From assembly GCA_023460975.1 (NCBI GenBank), contig JAEWOG010000104.1, positions 3,243-67,242 on the forward strand: a DNA stretch of 64,000 nucleotides. Reading direction: 5' to 3'. Positions 1-7,250 of this stretch are shown here, piece after piece (positions within the stretch are counted from its first letter, which is position 1; the number at the start of each line of letters is the position of its first letter). The notes under the pieces are model-generated. The model had not been told where the DNA came from. It worked only from the letters and a program-made list of their open reading frames with translations, and searched no databases. The position numbers were made by a program, and so were the translations under genes. This DNA comes from Actinomycetes bacterium (GTDB lineage Bacteria; Actinomycetota; Actinomycetes; Propionibacteriales; Nocardioidaceae).

Positions 1-648
1 AGCTTCGGGTCCAAGCCGATGGATCCCCTGCTGTGGCGTACGGGAAGTGAGGCGTGGTCGGTGTGGCCGCAGGCCGCAGGCGCCGTGCCCACGCCCAACG
101 ACACCGTGGGTGCGGGTGGCGTACCGGCCTTCGGCGAGGCCGGCTGGTGGCTGCTCGACCCGACCACGAGCGCACTGCGCCAGGGCGCGGCCGCCAGCAC
201 GTCAGTGACGTCGACGACGGTTCCGGAGCTCGACGTGACGGCGGGTGACCACCTGCAGATCGCCGTGTCGGGGGACGGGCGCTGGCTGCTCGCGTACTCC
301 CGCGTCCTCACCAACGGCCCCACGAACCCCGCCGATCAGCAGGAGGAACTGCGCGCACTCGACCTCAGCGACCCGCAGGCGAGGTGGCGCGAGGTGCCCA
401 TGGAGCAGAGCATCGTCACGCTGGGCGTCGGCCGGGGCGGCGAGGTCGTGGTCATCGCCGCGGAGAGCCTCGACTTCTCCTCCGGAGTGGGCGAACCCGC
501 GGGCTGGCAGCGCTACATGACCCTCGACCCGGAGACGGGCGACGTCGCGGACCTCATCGCCGACGACACCCTGACGGGGACGCCGCAGCGCGCCTGGTCC
601 TACGCCCGCTCGGTGCTCGGTGCGGCGCACGTCGGGGAGGTCGGCTGA
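1..648 (+). CDS. C-terminal part of an unknown protein (5' end outside window)
   Basis: The frame is open from base 1 to the TGA at 646-648, so this is the last ~215 residues of a longer protein whose start is not visible. The sequence contains a WWLLDPTT motif and alternating short hydrophobic and acidic stretches of the kind found in beta-propeller or sandwich repeats; a similar WWLLDRS motif ends the unknown protein at 33068-34033. No catalytic motif or membrane segment is seen. It ends one base before the sigma factor gene, so the two are probably co-transcribed. It may be part of a sigma-factor-linked regulatory or envelope locus, but no function is assigned. Confidence 0.7.
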   Translation, partial: SFGSKPMDPLLWRTGSEAWSVWPQAAGAVPTPNDTVGAGGVPAFGEAGWWLLDPTTSALRQGAAASTSVTSTTVPELDVTAGDHLQIAVSGDGRWLLAYSRVLTNGPTNPADQQEELRALDLSDPQARWREVPMEQSIVTLGVGRGGEVVVIAAESLDFSSGVGEPAGWQRYMTLDPETGDVADLIADDTLTGTPQRAWSYARSVLGAAHVGEVG

Positions 649-649
649 G

Positions 650-1150
650 ATGGCAGCTCCCGACGGATTCCATGACTTCGTGGCCGACCGCTATCACGCG
701 CTGGTGCGCTCGGCGTACCTGCTCGTGTCCAACCCCTCCGACGCTGAGGACCTCGTCCAGGACGCGCTGGCCCGATGCGTACCGGCATGGCACCGCATCG
801 AGGGCAGCCCGGAGGCGTACGTGCGCCGCGTGATGGTGCGGCAGAACATCTCGCGGTGGCGGCGTACGAAGGGCCGCGAGATCACGGTCGAGACAGTCCC
901 CGACACGGCGGTGAGGGACCGCGACGTCACCCAGCGCGACGAGCTCCGGGCGGCGTTGTCGCAGCTTCCCGCCCGGCAGCGCACCGCAGTCGTGCTGCGC
1001 CACGTCGAGGACCGCTCCGAAGCGCAGACCGCCGAGTTGATGGGCTGCACCGTGGGGACCGTGAAGTCCCAGACCCACGCCGGACTGGCTCGGTTGCGCA
1101 CGATCCTGGACGACTCCGCACGCGTCGAGGCCACCACCTCGGGCACCTGA
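650..1150 (+). CDS. SigE-family ECF RNA polymerase sigma factor
   Basis: An RNA polymerase sigma subunit of the small extracytoplasmic (SigE/SigM-like, about 170 aa) type; 166 aa. Region 2 is at about residues 10-75 (YLLVSNPSDAEDLVQDALA, then a VRQNISRWRR stretch for core/-10 contact). Region 4 is at about 100-158 (LPARQRTAVVLRHVEDRS, then the GTVKSQTHAGLARLR recognition helix). ATG 650 is chosen because GGGGAGG lies 10 bases upstream and the protein then begins like its family; an upstream in-frame start would add ten residues overlapping the previous gene. No anti-sigma gene is recognised downstream. The convergent ABC gene is separated by a hairpin terminator. The stimulus is unknown. Confidence 0.9.
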   Translation: MAAPDGFHDFVADRYHALVRSAYLLVSNPSDAEDLVQDALARCVPAWHRIEGSPEAYVRRVMVRQNISRWRRTKGREITVETVPDTAVRDRDVTQRDELRAALSQLPARQRTAVVLRHVEDRSEAQTAELMGCTVGTVKSQTHAGLARLRTILDDSARVEATTSGT

Positions 1151-1163
1151 GGCGTACGCACAG

Positions 1164-1194
1164 CGTCCCCGCCGCGTGACTCGCGGCGGGGACG
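1164..1194. terminator. Strong hairpin, likely bidirectional terminator
   Basis: Perfect 13-bp arms (1164-1176 and 1182-1194) with a TGACT loop, between the convergent sigma factor and ABC permease genes. There is no clear T-run, as is common for actinobacterial terminators. Confidence 0.75.
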
Positions 1195-1209
1195 TTGGCA
1201 ACGGTGCGA

Positions 1210-2019
1210 CTACTTCACCTCGGCCCGCATCGCGCGCCAGGTGCCGATGGCCACGGGGAGGACGAGCCACAGCACGCCGCTCACCGCGAGGTAGGCCCAG
1301 TCCTTGGCGACCAGGTCCTGGTCGAAGAGGTAGGTCTGGTTGTACTGGAAGTTGATCCAGCGCTCGATGTCGGCGAACCACTCCTGGGTCGAGGAGAGCA
1401 GGAAGAACAGGTTGCTCAGCACGAACCAGTAGACGAAGTAGGCGACGATCGCGCCGGGGGAGTTGCGGATCACCAGGCCGAACATGAAGCCGATGAGCAT
1501 GCCCAACACGTTGGCGAGGACGATCTTGGACAGGTCGGCCGGGTTGGTCTCCCACACCGGATCGATGCCGTACGCCAGCGCGCCCAGAAGGTTGGTGACG
1601 GCGCCGATGGCCATGGCGACGACCATCGCGACCACGCCGACCAGCACGGTGTCGACGCCCTTGGCGAGCAGGACGCGGCCGCGGTGCGGTACGAGGGTGA
1701 AGGAGGTGAGCCCGGTGCGCTGGGACCACTCGCTGGTCACCGAGAGGATCGAGATCACCGGCAACAGGATCGCCAGGGGGATGCCGATCGCCGAGGACAT
1801 GTTGGCGTACGTCACGTCGCCCTTGTCCCCGAACAGCAGCACCGCACCGGAAGCCAAGACGCTCAGGATGACCACGCTGGCCATGAGCCAGAAGCCGGAA
1901 CGGGTGTCGAACATCTTGCGCAGCTCCACGGCCATCAGCCGGGTGAAGGGGATCCCGGCGTGCTGACGGTTGGGGCGTGCCACGTCGGTGGCGGTGGGGG
2001 TGGCGACGGCGGTGCTCAT
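1210..2019 (-). CDS. ABC-2 type transporter permease (copy 1)
   Basis: Membrane half of a two-gene ABC exporter, 269 aa. The N-terminal ~25 residues are soluble; then MAVELRKMFDTRSGFWLM leads into the first membrane helix, followed by about five more hydrophobic segments, the usual six-helix ABC-2 layout. ATG overlaps the TGA of the upstream ATPase by four bases (ATGA), so the pair is translationally coupled. It is a clear paralogue of the permease at 4389-5177: both share the ELRKMFDTRSGFWLM-type start, a SEWSQRTGLTSFTLVPHRG loop and an IRNSPGAIV motif. The substrate is unknown; peptide, antibiotic or lipid export is typical of the family. Confidence 0.88.
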   Translation of the reverse strand: MSTAVATPTATDVARPNRQHAGIPFTRLMAVELRKMFDTRSGFWLMASVVILSVLASGAVLLFGDKGDVTYANMSSAIGIPLAILLPVISILSVTSEWSQRTGLTSFTLVPHRGRVLLAKGVDTVLVGVVAMVVAMAIGAVTNLLGALAYGIDPVWETNPADLSKIVLANVLGMLIGFMFGLVIRNSPGAIVAYFVYWFVLSNLFFLLSSTQEWFADIERWINFQYNQTYLFDQDLVAKDWAYLAVSGVLWLVLPVAIGTWRAMRAEVK

Positions 2020-2915
2020 GCTGCTGCTCCTTCGCGCTGAGTGGTGGCGGTGAGTTGGAGGAACATCTCCTCGAGGCCGGCGCCGTCGGCGGCGCGCAGC
2101 TCGGTGAGGGCGATGCGGGCGTCCAGGGCGACGCGGCCGACGGCTTCCGCGTCCGCGTCTGCGCGGAGGGCGTCGGGGCCGCTGGTCTGCGCCTCGATGC
2201 CTGCGGCGGCCAGGGCCGTGCCCAACGCGTGGACGTCGCCGGTACGCACGAGCGTTCCCGCGGTGGCCAGCAGTTCGGCCTTGGTGCCCTGGGCAACGAT
2301 GCGACCGTTGCCGATGACGACGAGGTCGTCGGCGATGACCTCGATCTCGTGCAGCAGGTGTGAGGACAGCAGGACGGTGCCGCCGTTGTTGGCGTACTCG
2401 CGCAGCAGGTCACGCATCCAGCGGATGCCCGCCGGGTCGAGGCCGTTGGCGGGCTCGTCGAGGATGAGGACGTGGGGGTCGCCGATCAGGGCGGTGGCGA
2501 TGCCGAGGCGCTGGCGCATGCCGAGGGAGTAGTTGCGCACGCGGCGGCCGGACTCACTGGGCGTCAGGCTGACCCGGTCGAGCATCTCGTCGACCGCGGT
2601 GGCCGAGACGCCCATCGTCCGCTGGGCGATGGTGAGGATCTCGCGGCCCGTACGGCCGGCGTGCTGGGCGGAGGCGTCGAGCAGGACGCCGACCTCGCGT
2701 CCGGGGTTTGGCAAGGAGGAGTAGAGCCGGCCGTTGATGCGGGCTGATCCCTGCTGCGGTCGGGTGAGGCCGACCATGATCCGCATGGTGGTGGACTTGC
2801 CGGCTCCGTTGGGGCCCAGGAAGCCGGTGACGCGACCCGGGCGAGCAGTGAACGACACGTCGTCGACGGCCGTGAACGCGCCGTAGCGCATGGTCAGGTT
2901 CTGGACTTCGATCAT
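2016..2915 (-). CDS. ABC transporter ATP-binding protein (copy 1)
   Basis: Cytoplasmic ATPase subunit of a DrrA/BcrA-type exporter, 299 aa. It shows Walker A GPNGAGKST (about residue 37), signature NYSLGMRQRLGIA, Walker B LILDEPANGLDP and the H-loop LLSSHLLHE. The ~90 C-terminal residues form a family-typical accessory domain. The start is the ATG at 2915, giving the canonical MIEVQNLTMRYG opening; longer in-frame readings upstream would run through the HxlR gene. It is first in a two-gene operon with the permease. The central part is almost identical in DNA to the second copy at 5174-6094, which suggests recent gene conversion. Confidence 0.9.
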   Translation of the reverse strand: MIEVQNLTMRYGAFTAVDDVSFTARPGRVTGFLGPNGAGKSTTMRIMVGLTRPQQGSARINGRLYSSLPNPGREVGVLLDASAQHAGRTGREILTIAQRTMGVSATAVDEMLDRVSLTPSESGRRVRNYSLGMRQRLGIATALIGDPHVLILDEPANGLDPAGIRWMRDLLREYANNGGTVLLSSHLLHEIEVIADDLVVIGNGRIVAQGTKAELLATAGTLVRTGDVHALGTALAAAGIEAQTSGPDALRADADAEAVGRVALDARIALTELRAADGAGLEEMFLQLTATTQREGAAA

Positions 2916-2995
2916 GTGTCCAGCCTTGTCGACCGGAGGCCGATCGGATATCGGGTGCGACCCGCCCCGGTCCCCGGTGTGACCCTGAGAAGGTC

Positions 2996-3376
2996 TCAGG
3001 GTTGAGGGACGGCGGCCTCGGGGTCGGGCATGTCGCCGGCGCGTACGGCCACCCATGCGAGCAGGGGACGCAGCAGCGCCGCTAGCTCCTCGCCGGCCTC
3101 GGTGAGGCGGTAGTCGACCCGTGGCGGCATCACCGGCTGCTGCTCGCGGTGGACCAGCCCGTCGGCCTCGAGTGTCTTGAGCGTCTGGGCGAGCATCTTC
3201 TCGCTGATGCCCTGGGCTCGGCGGCGCAACTCGCTCCAGCGATGCGGGCGCTCGGCGAGGGAGACCAGCACCAGGACGCCCCACTTGCTCACCACGTGGT
3301 CGAGCAACGTACGGCTCGCACACGCGGCGGGGAAGACGCCGTCGGGATAGAGCGTGGAGAGTTCGTCGGTGGTCAC
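2996..3376 (-). CDS. HxlR-family winged-helix transcriptional regulator
   Basis: DNA-binding regulator, 126 aa, with the HxlR core: a Cys-containing N-terminus (PAACASRTLLDHVVSKWGV), a helix-turn-helix around RWSELRRRAQGISEKMLAQTL, and a wing LEADGLVHREQ followed by VDYRLTEAGEEL. The start is GTG 3376; TAAGGT (minus strand, 3389-3384) lies seven bases upstream, so the mRNA is probably leaderless. It is divergent from a QorB-like reductase, the same arrangement as E. coli ytfH/ytfG (qorB). Members of this family sense quinones or electrophiles through cysteine, so it probably represses the reductase and itself; that is inference from context. Confidence 0.88.
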   Translation of the reverse strand: MTTDELSTLYPDGVFPAACASRTLLDHVVSKWGVLVLVSLAERPHRWSELRRRAQGISEKMLAQTLKTLEADGLVHREQQPVMPPRVDYRLTEAGEELAALLRPLLAWVAVRAGDMPDPEAAVPQP

Positions 3377-3383
3377 GGCATCG

Positions 3384-3424
3384 ACCTTACTTCAAAGTGC
3401 GTACGGCGGTTTGGGAAGTTACTT
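3384..3424. promoter_or_regulatory. Divergent promoter/operator region of hxlR and qorB-like genes
   Basis: Contains the minus-strand -10 TAAGGT (3389-3384), two ACTT/AAGT palindromes (ACTT-CA-AAGT at 3389-3398 and AAGT-T-ACTT at 3416-3424) and a TTACTT direct repeat at 3387 and 3419. The 32-bp spacing is about three helical turns and fits two HxlR dimers on one face. Confidence 0.5.
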
Positions 3425-3470
3425 TCCAGAAGTGGGGTTCACCGGAGGAACCCACTCGAAAGGAACTCCC

Positions 3471-4322
3471 ATGACCATCGCCATCACCGGTGCCACCGGC
3501 CAGCTCGGCCGCCTCGTCGTCGACGCCCTCCTCGCCCGCGGCGTCGAGGCTGCGGACATCGTGGCCGTCGGCCGCAACCCGGAGCGCCTGGCCGACCTCT
3601 CCGACCTGGGCGTCGACACCCGCGCGGCCGACTACGGCGACCCGGCGTCGCTCACCGCTGCGTTCGACGGTGTCGACAAGGCGCTGCTCATCTCCAGCAG
3701 CGAGGTCGGCAACCGCGTGGCCGGACACCTCAACGTCCTCGCCGCAGCCAAGGCCGCCGAGGTCGACCTGCTCGCGTACACGAGCATTGCCAACGCCGAC
3801 TCCAGCGGCCTTGGGCTGGCCGCGGACCATCTCGCGACCGAGCGCGCGATCGGCGAATCCGGCCTGCGCCACTCGCTGCTGCGCAACGGTTGGTACATCG
3901 AGAACTACACCGCCCAACTCGCCACCCAGCTCGAGCACGGCGCGGTGCTGAGCGCGACGGGGACCGGACGGGTCAGTGCCGCCACCCGCGCGGACTTCGC
4001 CGACGCGGCCGCCGCGGTCCTGCTCGCTGAGTCCCCGGCGCAGACCTACGAGCTGGGCGGGCCCGCCTTCAGCCTCGACGAGTACGCCGCCACGGTCTCC
4101 GAGGTCACCGGCGCGACGGTGACCCACCAGGCGCTGCCTGCCGAGGCGTACGGGGAGGCGCTCACCAGCGCGGGCGTCCCCGCCCCCTACGTCGAGATGC
4201 TGGTCGACTCCGACCTCGGGCTCGCCCGCGGCGACCTGCTGGTCGAGGGCGACGACCTCGCCACCCTCATCGGGCGCCCCGCCACGCCACTGGCGGACGC
4301 GGTGCGCGCGGTCGCTGGCTGA
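3471..4322 (+). CDS. qorB: NmrA-type NAD(P)H:quinone oxidoreductase (QorB-like)
   Basis: A soluble atypical short-chain reductase, 283 aa, expected to reduce quinones with NAD(P)H. The Rossmann motif GATGQLG is at residues 7-13. The central segments YTSIANAD and LLRNGWYIENY match the NmrA/QorB group, where NGWY-EN is characteristic. ATG 3471 is chosen for the AAAGGAA site five bases upstream and the immediate Rossmann strand MTIAITGATG. It is transcribed divergently from the HxlR regulator, mirroring qorB/ytfH in enterics. A strong hairpin follows. The precise substrate cannot be read from sequence; other NmrA-family NADP sensors are possible but less likely in this context. Confidence 0.85.
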   Translation: MTIAITGATGQLGRLVVDALLARGVEAADIVAVGRNPERLADLSDLGVDTRAADYGDPASLTAAFDGVDKALLISSSEVGNRVAGHLNVLAAAKAAEVDLLAYTSIANADSSGLGLAADHLATERAIGESGLRHSLLRNGWYIENYTAQLATQLEHGAVLSATGTGRVSAATRADFADAAAAVLLAESPAQTYELGGPAFSLDEYAATVSEVTGATVTHQALPAEAYGEALTSAGVPAPYVEMLVDSDLGLARGDLLVEGDDLATLIGRPATPLADAVRAVAG

Positions 4323-4331
4323 GCGGACAAG

Positions 4332-4374
4332 CGCGAACCCCCGCTGCCCGGAGGCCGGGTGGCGGGGGTTCGCG
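4332..4374. terminator. Hairpin between convergent genes
   Basis: Arms 4332-4344 and 4362-4374 pair perfectly over 13 bp, with a smaller CCCGG/CCGGG stem in the loop. It lies between the qorB-like gene and ABC permease copy 2 and likely serves both strands. Confidence 0.75.
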
Positions 4375-4388
4375 TGGTCAGGACCGGG

Positions 4389-5177
4389 TCACTTCACTTC
4401 GGAGCGCAGCGTGAAGTAGAGGCCGAGCGCGATGGGTGCGAAGAGCCAGATGACGCTCGTGACACCGAGCTGTGCCCAGTCCTTGCCGGACATCTGGTCC
4501 ATGGCGAACAGCATCGTCGAGTTCATCTGGAAGTCCACCCAGCCGGAGATGTCGCGGTACCACTCCTGCAGCGCGTACAGCATCCCGAGGATGGTGGGGA
4601 TGACGAACGAGTAGACGAAGTAACCCACGATGGCGCCGGGGGAGTTGCGGATCAGCAGCCCGAGCATGAAGCCCATGAACATGCCGACCACGTTGGCGAC
4701 GATGATCCCCAGCACCTGGATCGCGCTGATGTTCCACTCCGGGTCGACCCCGTGGACTGCCGCGCCGATCAGCGTGCCGAGCGCCCCCACGGCCATCGCG
4801 ATCACCATTGCTGCGACGCCGACGACCAGGGTCGCCAGCGCCTTGGCGCCGATGACCTTGCCGCGATGCGGGACGAGCGTGAAGGAGGTCAGACCCGTGC
4901 GCTGGGACCACTCGCTGGTGACGGACAGGATTGCCATGACGGGCAGCAGGATGGCCATGGGCACCCCGATCGCGGTGCCGTACGACTCGTAGGTCTGCGA
5001 GCCGTCGCCACCGAAGGCGACCACCGCGAGGGCGGCGAGAACGCTGAGGATGCCCGTGCTGACCATGAGCCAGAAGCCGGAGCGGGTGTCGAACATCTTG
5101 CGGATCTCGACACCGACCAGACGCATCATCGGGATGGGTGCGTGCCCCGTACGGACGGGGGCGGTCGCGGTGCTCAT
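4389..5177 (-). CDS. ABC-2 type transporter permease (copy 2)
   Basis: Membrane subunit of a second ABC exporter, 262 aa, with about six hydrophobic segments. It has the same landmark motifs as copy 1 (EIRKMFDTRSGFWLM, SEWSQRTGLTSFTLVPHRG, IRNSPGAIVGYFVYSFV), so the two arose by duplication. Its ATG overlaps the stop of the upstream ATPase by four bases. The membrane helices have diverged from copy 1 much more than the shared loops, which may mean different substrates. It sits convergent to the qorB-like gene. Substrate unknown. Confidence 0.88.
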   Translation of the reverse strand: MSTATAPVRTGHAPIPMMRLVGVEIRKMFDTRSGFWLMVSTGILSVLAALAVVAFGGDGSQTYESYGTAIGVPMAILLPVMAILSVTSEWSQRTGLTSFTLVPHRGKVIGAKALATLVVGVAAMVIAMAVGALGTLIGAAVHGVDPEWNISAIQVLGIIVANVVGMFMGFMLGLLIRNSPGAIVGYFVYSFVIPTILGMLYALQEWYRDISGWVDFQMNSTMLFAMDQMSGKDWAQLGVTSVIWLFAPIALGLYFTLRSEVK

Positions 5178-6094
5178 GCGGGGGTCCCTTCGGTCGGTGC
5201 GGCGGTGGCCTCGCGCTGGGTGGAGGAGGTGAGCTGGAGGAACATCTCCTCCAGGCCCGCGCCCTCGGCCGGGCGGAGTTCGCTGAGGGCGACGCCCGCC
5301 TTGAGCGCTGCCTCGCCCACGGCGGCGGGTTCCGCGTCCGCGTGCAGGGCGTCGGTGCCGGACGGGGTCGCGGCGATCCCAGCCGCTGCGAGCGCGCTGG
5401 TGAGGCTGGCGATGTCGCGGGAACGGACGAGCGTGCCGGCCGTGGCCAACAACTCCTCCTTGGTGCCCTGGGCGACGATGCGACCGTTGCCGATGACGAC
5501 GAGGTCGTCGGCGATGACCTCGATCTCGTGCAGCAGGTGTGAGGACAGCAGGACGGTGCCGCCGTTGTTGGCGTAGTGGCGCAGGAGGTCTCGCATCCAG
5601 CGGATGCCCGCCGGGTCGAGGCCGTTGGCGGGCTCGTCGAGGATGAGGACGTGGGGGTCGCCGATCAGGGCGGTCGCGATGCCGAGGCGCTGGCGCATGC
5701 CGAGGGAGTAGTTGCGCACGCGGCGCTTGGCCTCCGACTCGGTCAGGCTCACCAGATCGAGCATCTCGTCGACCTTCGCGGCCGGAACGCCCATGGTGCG
5801 CTGGGCGATGGTGAGGATCTCGCGACCCGTACGGCCGGCGTGCTGGGCGGAGGCGTCGAGGAGTACGCCGACCTCGCGTCCAGGGTTGGGCAGGTCGGTG
5901 TAGCGGCGGCCGTCGATCATTGCTGTGCCGTGGTCGGGCGGGGTGAGCCCGACCATGATCCGCATGCTGGTGGACTTGCCGGCCCCGTTGGGTCCCAGGA
6001 AGCCGGTCACGCGTCCGGTCTCGGCGCGGAACGACACGTCGTCCACGGCGGTGAACTGGCCATATCTCTTGGTCAGACTCTGCAACTCGATCAT
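5174..6094 (-). CDS. ABC transporter ATP-binding protein (copy 2)
   Basis: ATPase partner of the permease that follows, 306 aa. Walker A GPNGAGKST, signature NYSLGMRQRLGIA, Walker B LILDEPANGLDP and LLSSHLLHE are all intact. ATG 6094 (MIELQSLTKRYG) aligns with the copy-1 start. Between the signature and Walker B regions the DNA is nearly identical to copy 1 (roughly 5460-5730 against 2281-2552), while the C-terminal accessory part and the permeases differ clearly; this patchwork is what gene conversion between the copies would give. The operon is divergent from the thiamine-binding gene. Confidence 0.9.
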   Translation of the reverse strand: MIELQSLTKRYGQFTAVDDVSFRAETGRVTGFLGPNGAGKSTSMRIMVGLTPPDHGTAMIDGRRYTDLPNPGREVGVLLDASAQHAGRTGREILTIAQRTMGVPAAKVDEMLDLVSLTESEAKRRVRNYSLGMRQRLGIATALIGDPHVLILDEPANGLDPAGIRWMRDLLRHYANNGGTVLLSSHLLHEIEVIADDLVVIGNGRIVAQGTKEELLATAGTLVRSRDIASLTSALAAAGIAATPSGTDALHADAEPAAVGEAALKAGVALSELRPAEGAGLEEMFLQLTSSTQREATAAPTEGTPA

Positions 6095-6166
6095 GGCTCC
6101 ACCCTCTGTGACGCGGGGGCTTGGTGCCAAACCCTTTCGCGCGTGTTGACGAGTCGCACCTCGGAC

Positions 6167-6172
6167 TAGGTT
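6167..6172 (+). promoter_or_regulatory. Leaderless -10 box (TAGGTT)
   Basis: TAGGTT ends seven bases before ATG 6180, with a TTGACG -35-like hexamer at 6146-6151. Transcription should start at or next to the start codon. Confidence 0.5.
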
Positions 6173-6179
6173 GGGCGGC

Positions 6180-6479
6180 ATGATCGTTGCGTTCTCCCTG
6201 TCGCCCATGTCCAGCGCCGCCGACGGCTCCGTGACCGACGCGGTCGCCCAGGCCGTACGAGTCGTCCGCGAGTCGGGTCTGCCCAACGAGACGAACGCGA
6301 TGTTCACCAACATCGAGGGCGAATGGGACGAAGTCATGGCCGTCGTGAAGGCCGCCGTCGATGCAGTCGCGGCCGTGTCGCCGCGGGTCGGGCTGGTCCT
6401 GAAGGCCGACATCCGACCCGGCTGGACCGGGCAGCTCACGGCCAAGGTGGAGCGCATCGAGGACGCGCTCGCCGACTGA
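6180..6479 (+). CDS. MTH1187/YkoF-type thiamine-binding domain protein
   Basis: A small cytoplasmic protein of 99 aa with the ferredoxin-like fold of the UPF0045/MTH1187 family, which binds thiamine or hydroxymethylpyrimidine-type ligands in characterised members. Family features are the start MIVAFSLSPM, the EGEWDEVMAVVKAAVDAV helix with a preceding NAMFTNIEG strand, and the basic strand RVGLVLKADIRPG. ATG 6180 is used because the family begins at this methionine and a TANNNT box lies seven bases upstream. It probably stands alone. The cellular role is uncertain; thiamine salvage or sensing is suggested only by family membership. Confidence 0.75.
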   Translation: MIVAFSLSPMSSAADGSVTDAVAQAVRVVRESGLPNETNAMFTNIEGEWDEVMAVVKAAVDAVAAVSPRVGLVLKADIRPGWTGQLTAKVERIEDALAD

Positions 6480-6507
6480 GGCCCTGGCGGCGTGTCAGCA
6501 TGGGGGC

Positions 6508-7077
6508 ATGGACGTACGACTCGTGGCCCCTGCCGATGCTGCGGCGGTGATCCAGGTCATCCACGGCTCCTTCGGTGAGGAGGGGCAGCCCATCGTGGCA
6601 GTGCTCGACCACCTCAGGGCGCGTGGGGACGTGCGAGCCGAACTCGTCGCCGAGGAGGCGGGCGAGGTCGTGGGTTACGTGGCCCTCTCCCGTGCCTGGC
6701 TGGACGCACGGGACAGCGTGGTGGAGGTGCTGGTCCTGTCGCCGCTGGGCGTCGCGCCGCCGTGGCAGCGACAGGGGATCGGTCCGCAGTTGCTCCACGA
6801 GGCGGTGCTGGGTGCCGAGTCGCTGGGGGCGCCGCTGGTGTTCTTGGAGGGTGATCCCGACTTCTACGCTGCGCGCGGGTGGGAGCAGGCGTCGACGTAC
6901 GGGATCGAGCCTCCGTCGGCCCGCATCCCGGACCCGGCGTGCCGGCTCGTACGGCTGTCGGGGTACGAGGACTCGATGCGGGGGCGGCTGGTCTACCCCG
7001 ACGCGTGGTGGCGTCTGGATCTGGTGGGACTCAGGGACCCCCTGCTCGCGCAGCTCGAGGGTGCGGGCGAAAGCTGA
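6508..7077 (+). CDS. GNAT N-acetyltransferase (YhbS-like)
   Basis: Acetyl-CoA dependent acyltransferase of the COG3153 type, 189 aa. Motif A is VLSPLGVAPPWQRQGIGPQLL (about residues 74-94, with the R/Q-x-x-G-x-G/A acetyl-CoA loop). It is followed by the GAPLVFLEGDPDFYAARGW segment of this subgroup. Substrate unknown. The start ATG 6508 has no clear Shine-Dalgarno site; CAGCAT lies six bases upstream and may be a weak leaderless -10. The gene is followed by a large inverted repeat. Confidence 0.85.
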   Translation: MDVRLVAPADAAAVIQVIHGSFGEEGQPIVAVLDHLRARGDVRAELVAEEAGEVVGYVALSRAWLDARDSVVEVLVLSPLGVAPPWQRQGIGPQLLHEAVLGAESLGAPLVFLEGDPDFYAARGWEQASTYGIEPPSARIPDPACRLVRLSGYEDSMRGRLVYPDAWWRLDLVGLRDPLLAQLEGAGES

Positions 7078-7084
7078 CTACGCC

Positions 7085-7152
7085 CCCAAATTGGGGACAG
7101 TTGGAGTGGGCGGTTGGCCGGACTCGTGTGCTCCAACTGTCCCCAAATTGGG
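7085..7152. repeat. Long inverted repeat after the GNAT gene
   Basis: Arms 7085-7106 and 7131-7152 are 22 nt long with one mismatch, around a 24-nt loop. Each arm contains a nested near-palindrome (CCCAAATTGGG). It can act as a terminator for the GNAT gene, but the AT-rich core and nested symmetry also fit a mobile palindromic element or protein-binding site. Confidence 0.7.
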
Positions 7153-7222
7153 CGCCGAGGGGGTGCGCCCATCCGGACGCACGTACGAGCTGACGATGAG
7201 GATGTACGAACGAGCATCCGAT

Positions 7223-7244
7223 TCGAACAAGTGTTCGATACAAT
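7223..7244 (+). promoter_or_regulatory. LexA (SOS) operator abutting a leaderless -10 box
   Basis: TCGAAC-AAGT-GTTCGA (7223-7238) is a perfect palindrome matching the Gram-positive/mycobacterial LexA box. The -10 TACAAT follows directly at 7239-7244 and ends six bases before GTG 7251. A LexA dimer here would block RNA polymerase. Confidence 0.8.
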
Positions 7245-7250
7245 GAGTTG

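Noticed and set aside
1195..2040. Plus-strand open frame over ABC permease copy 1
   Set aside because: His/Gly/Glu-rich shadow translation; the minus-strand permease has clear family motifs and is coupled to its ATPase.
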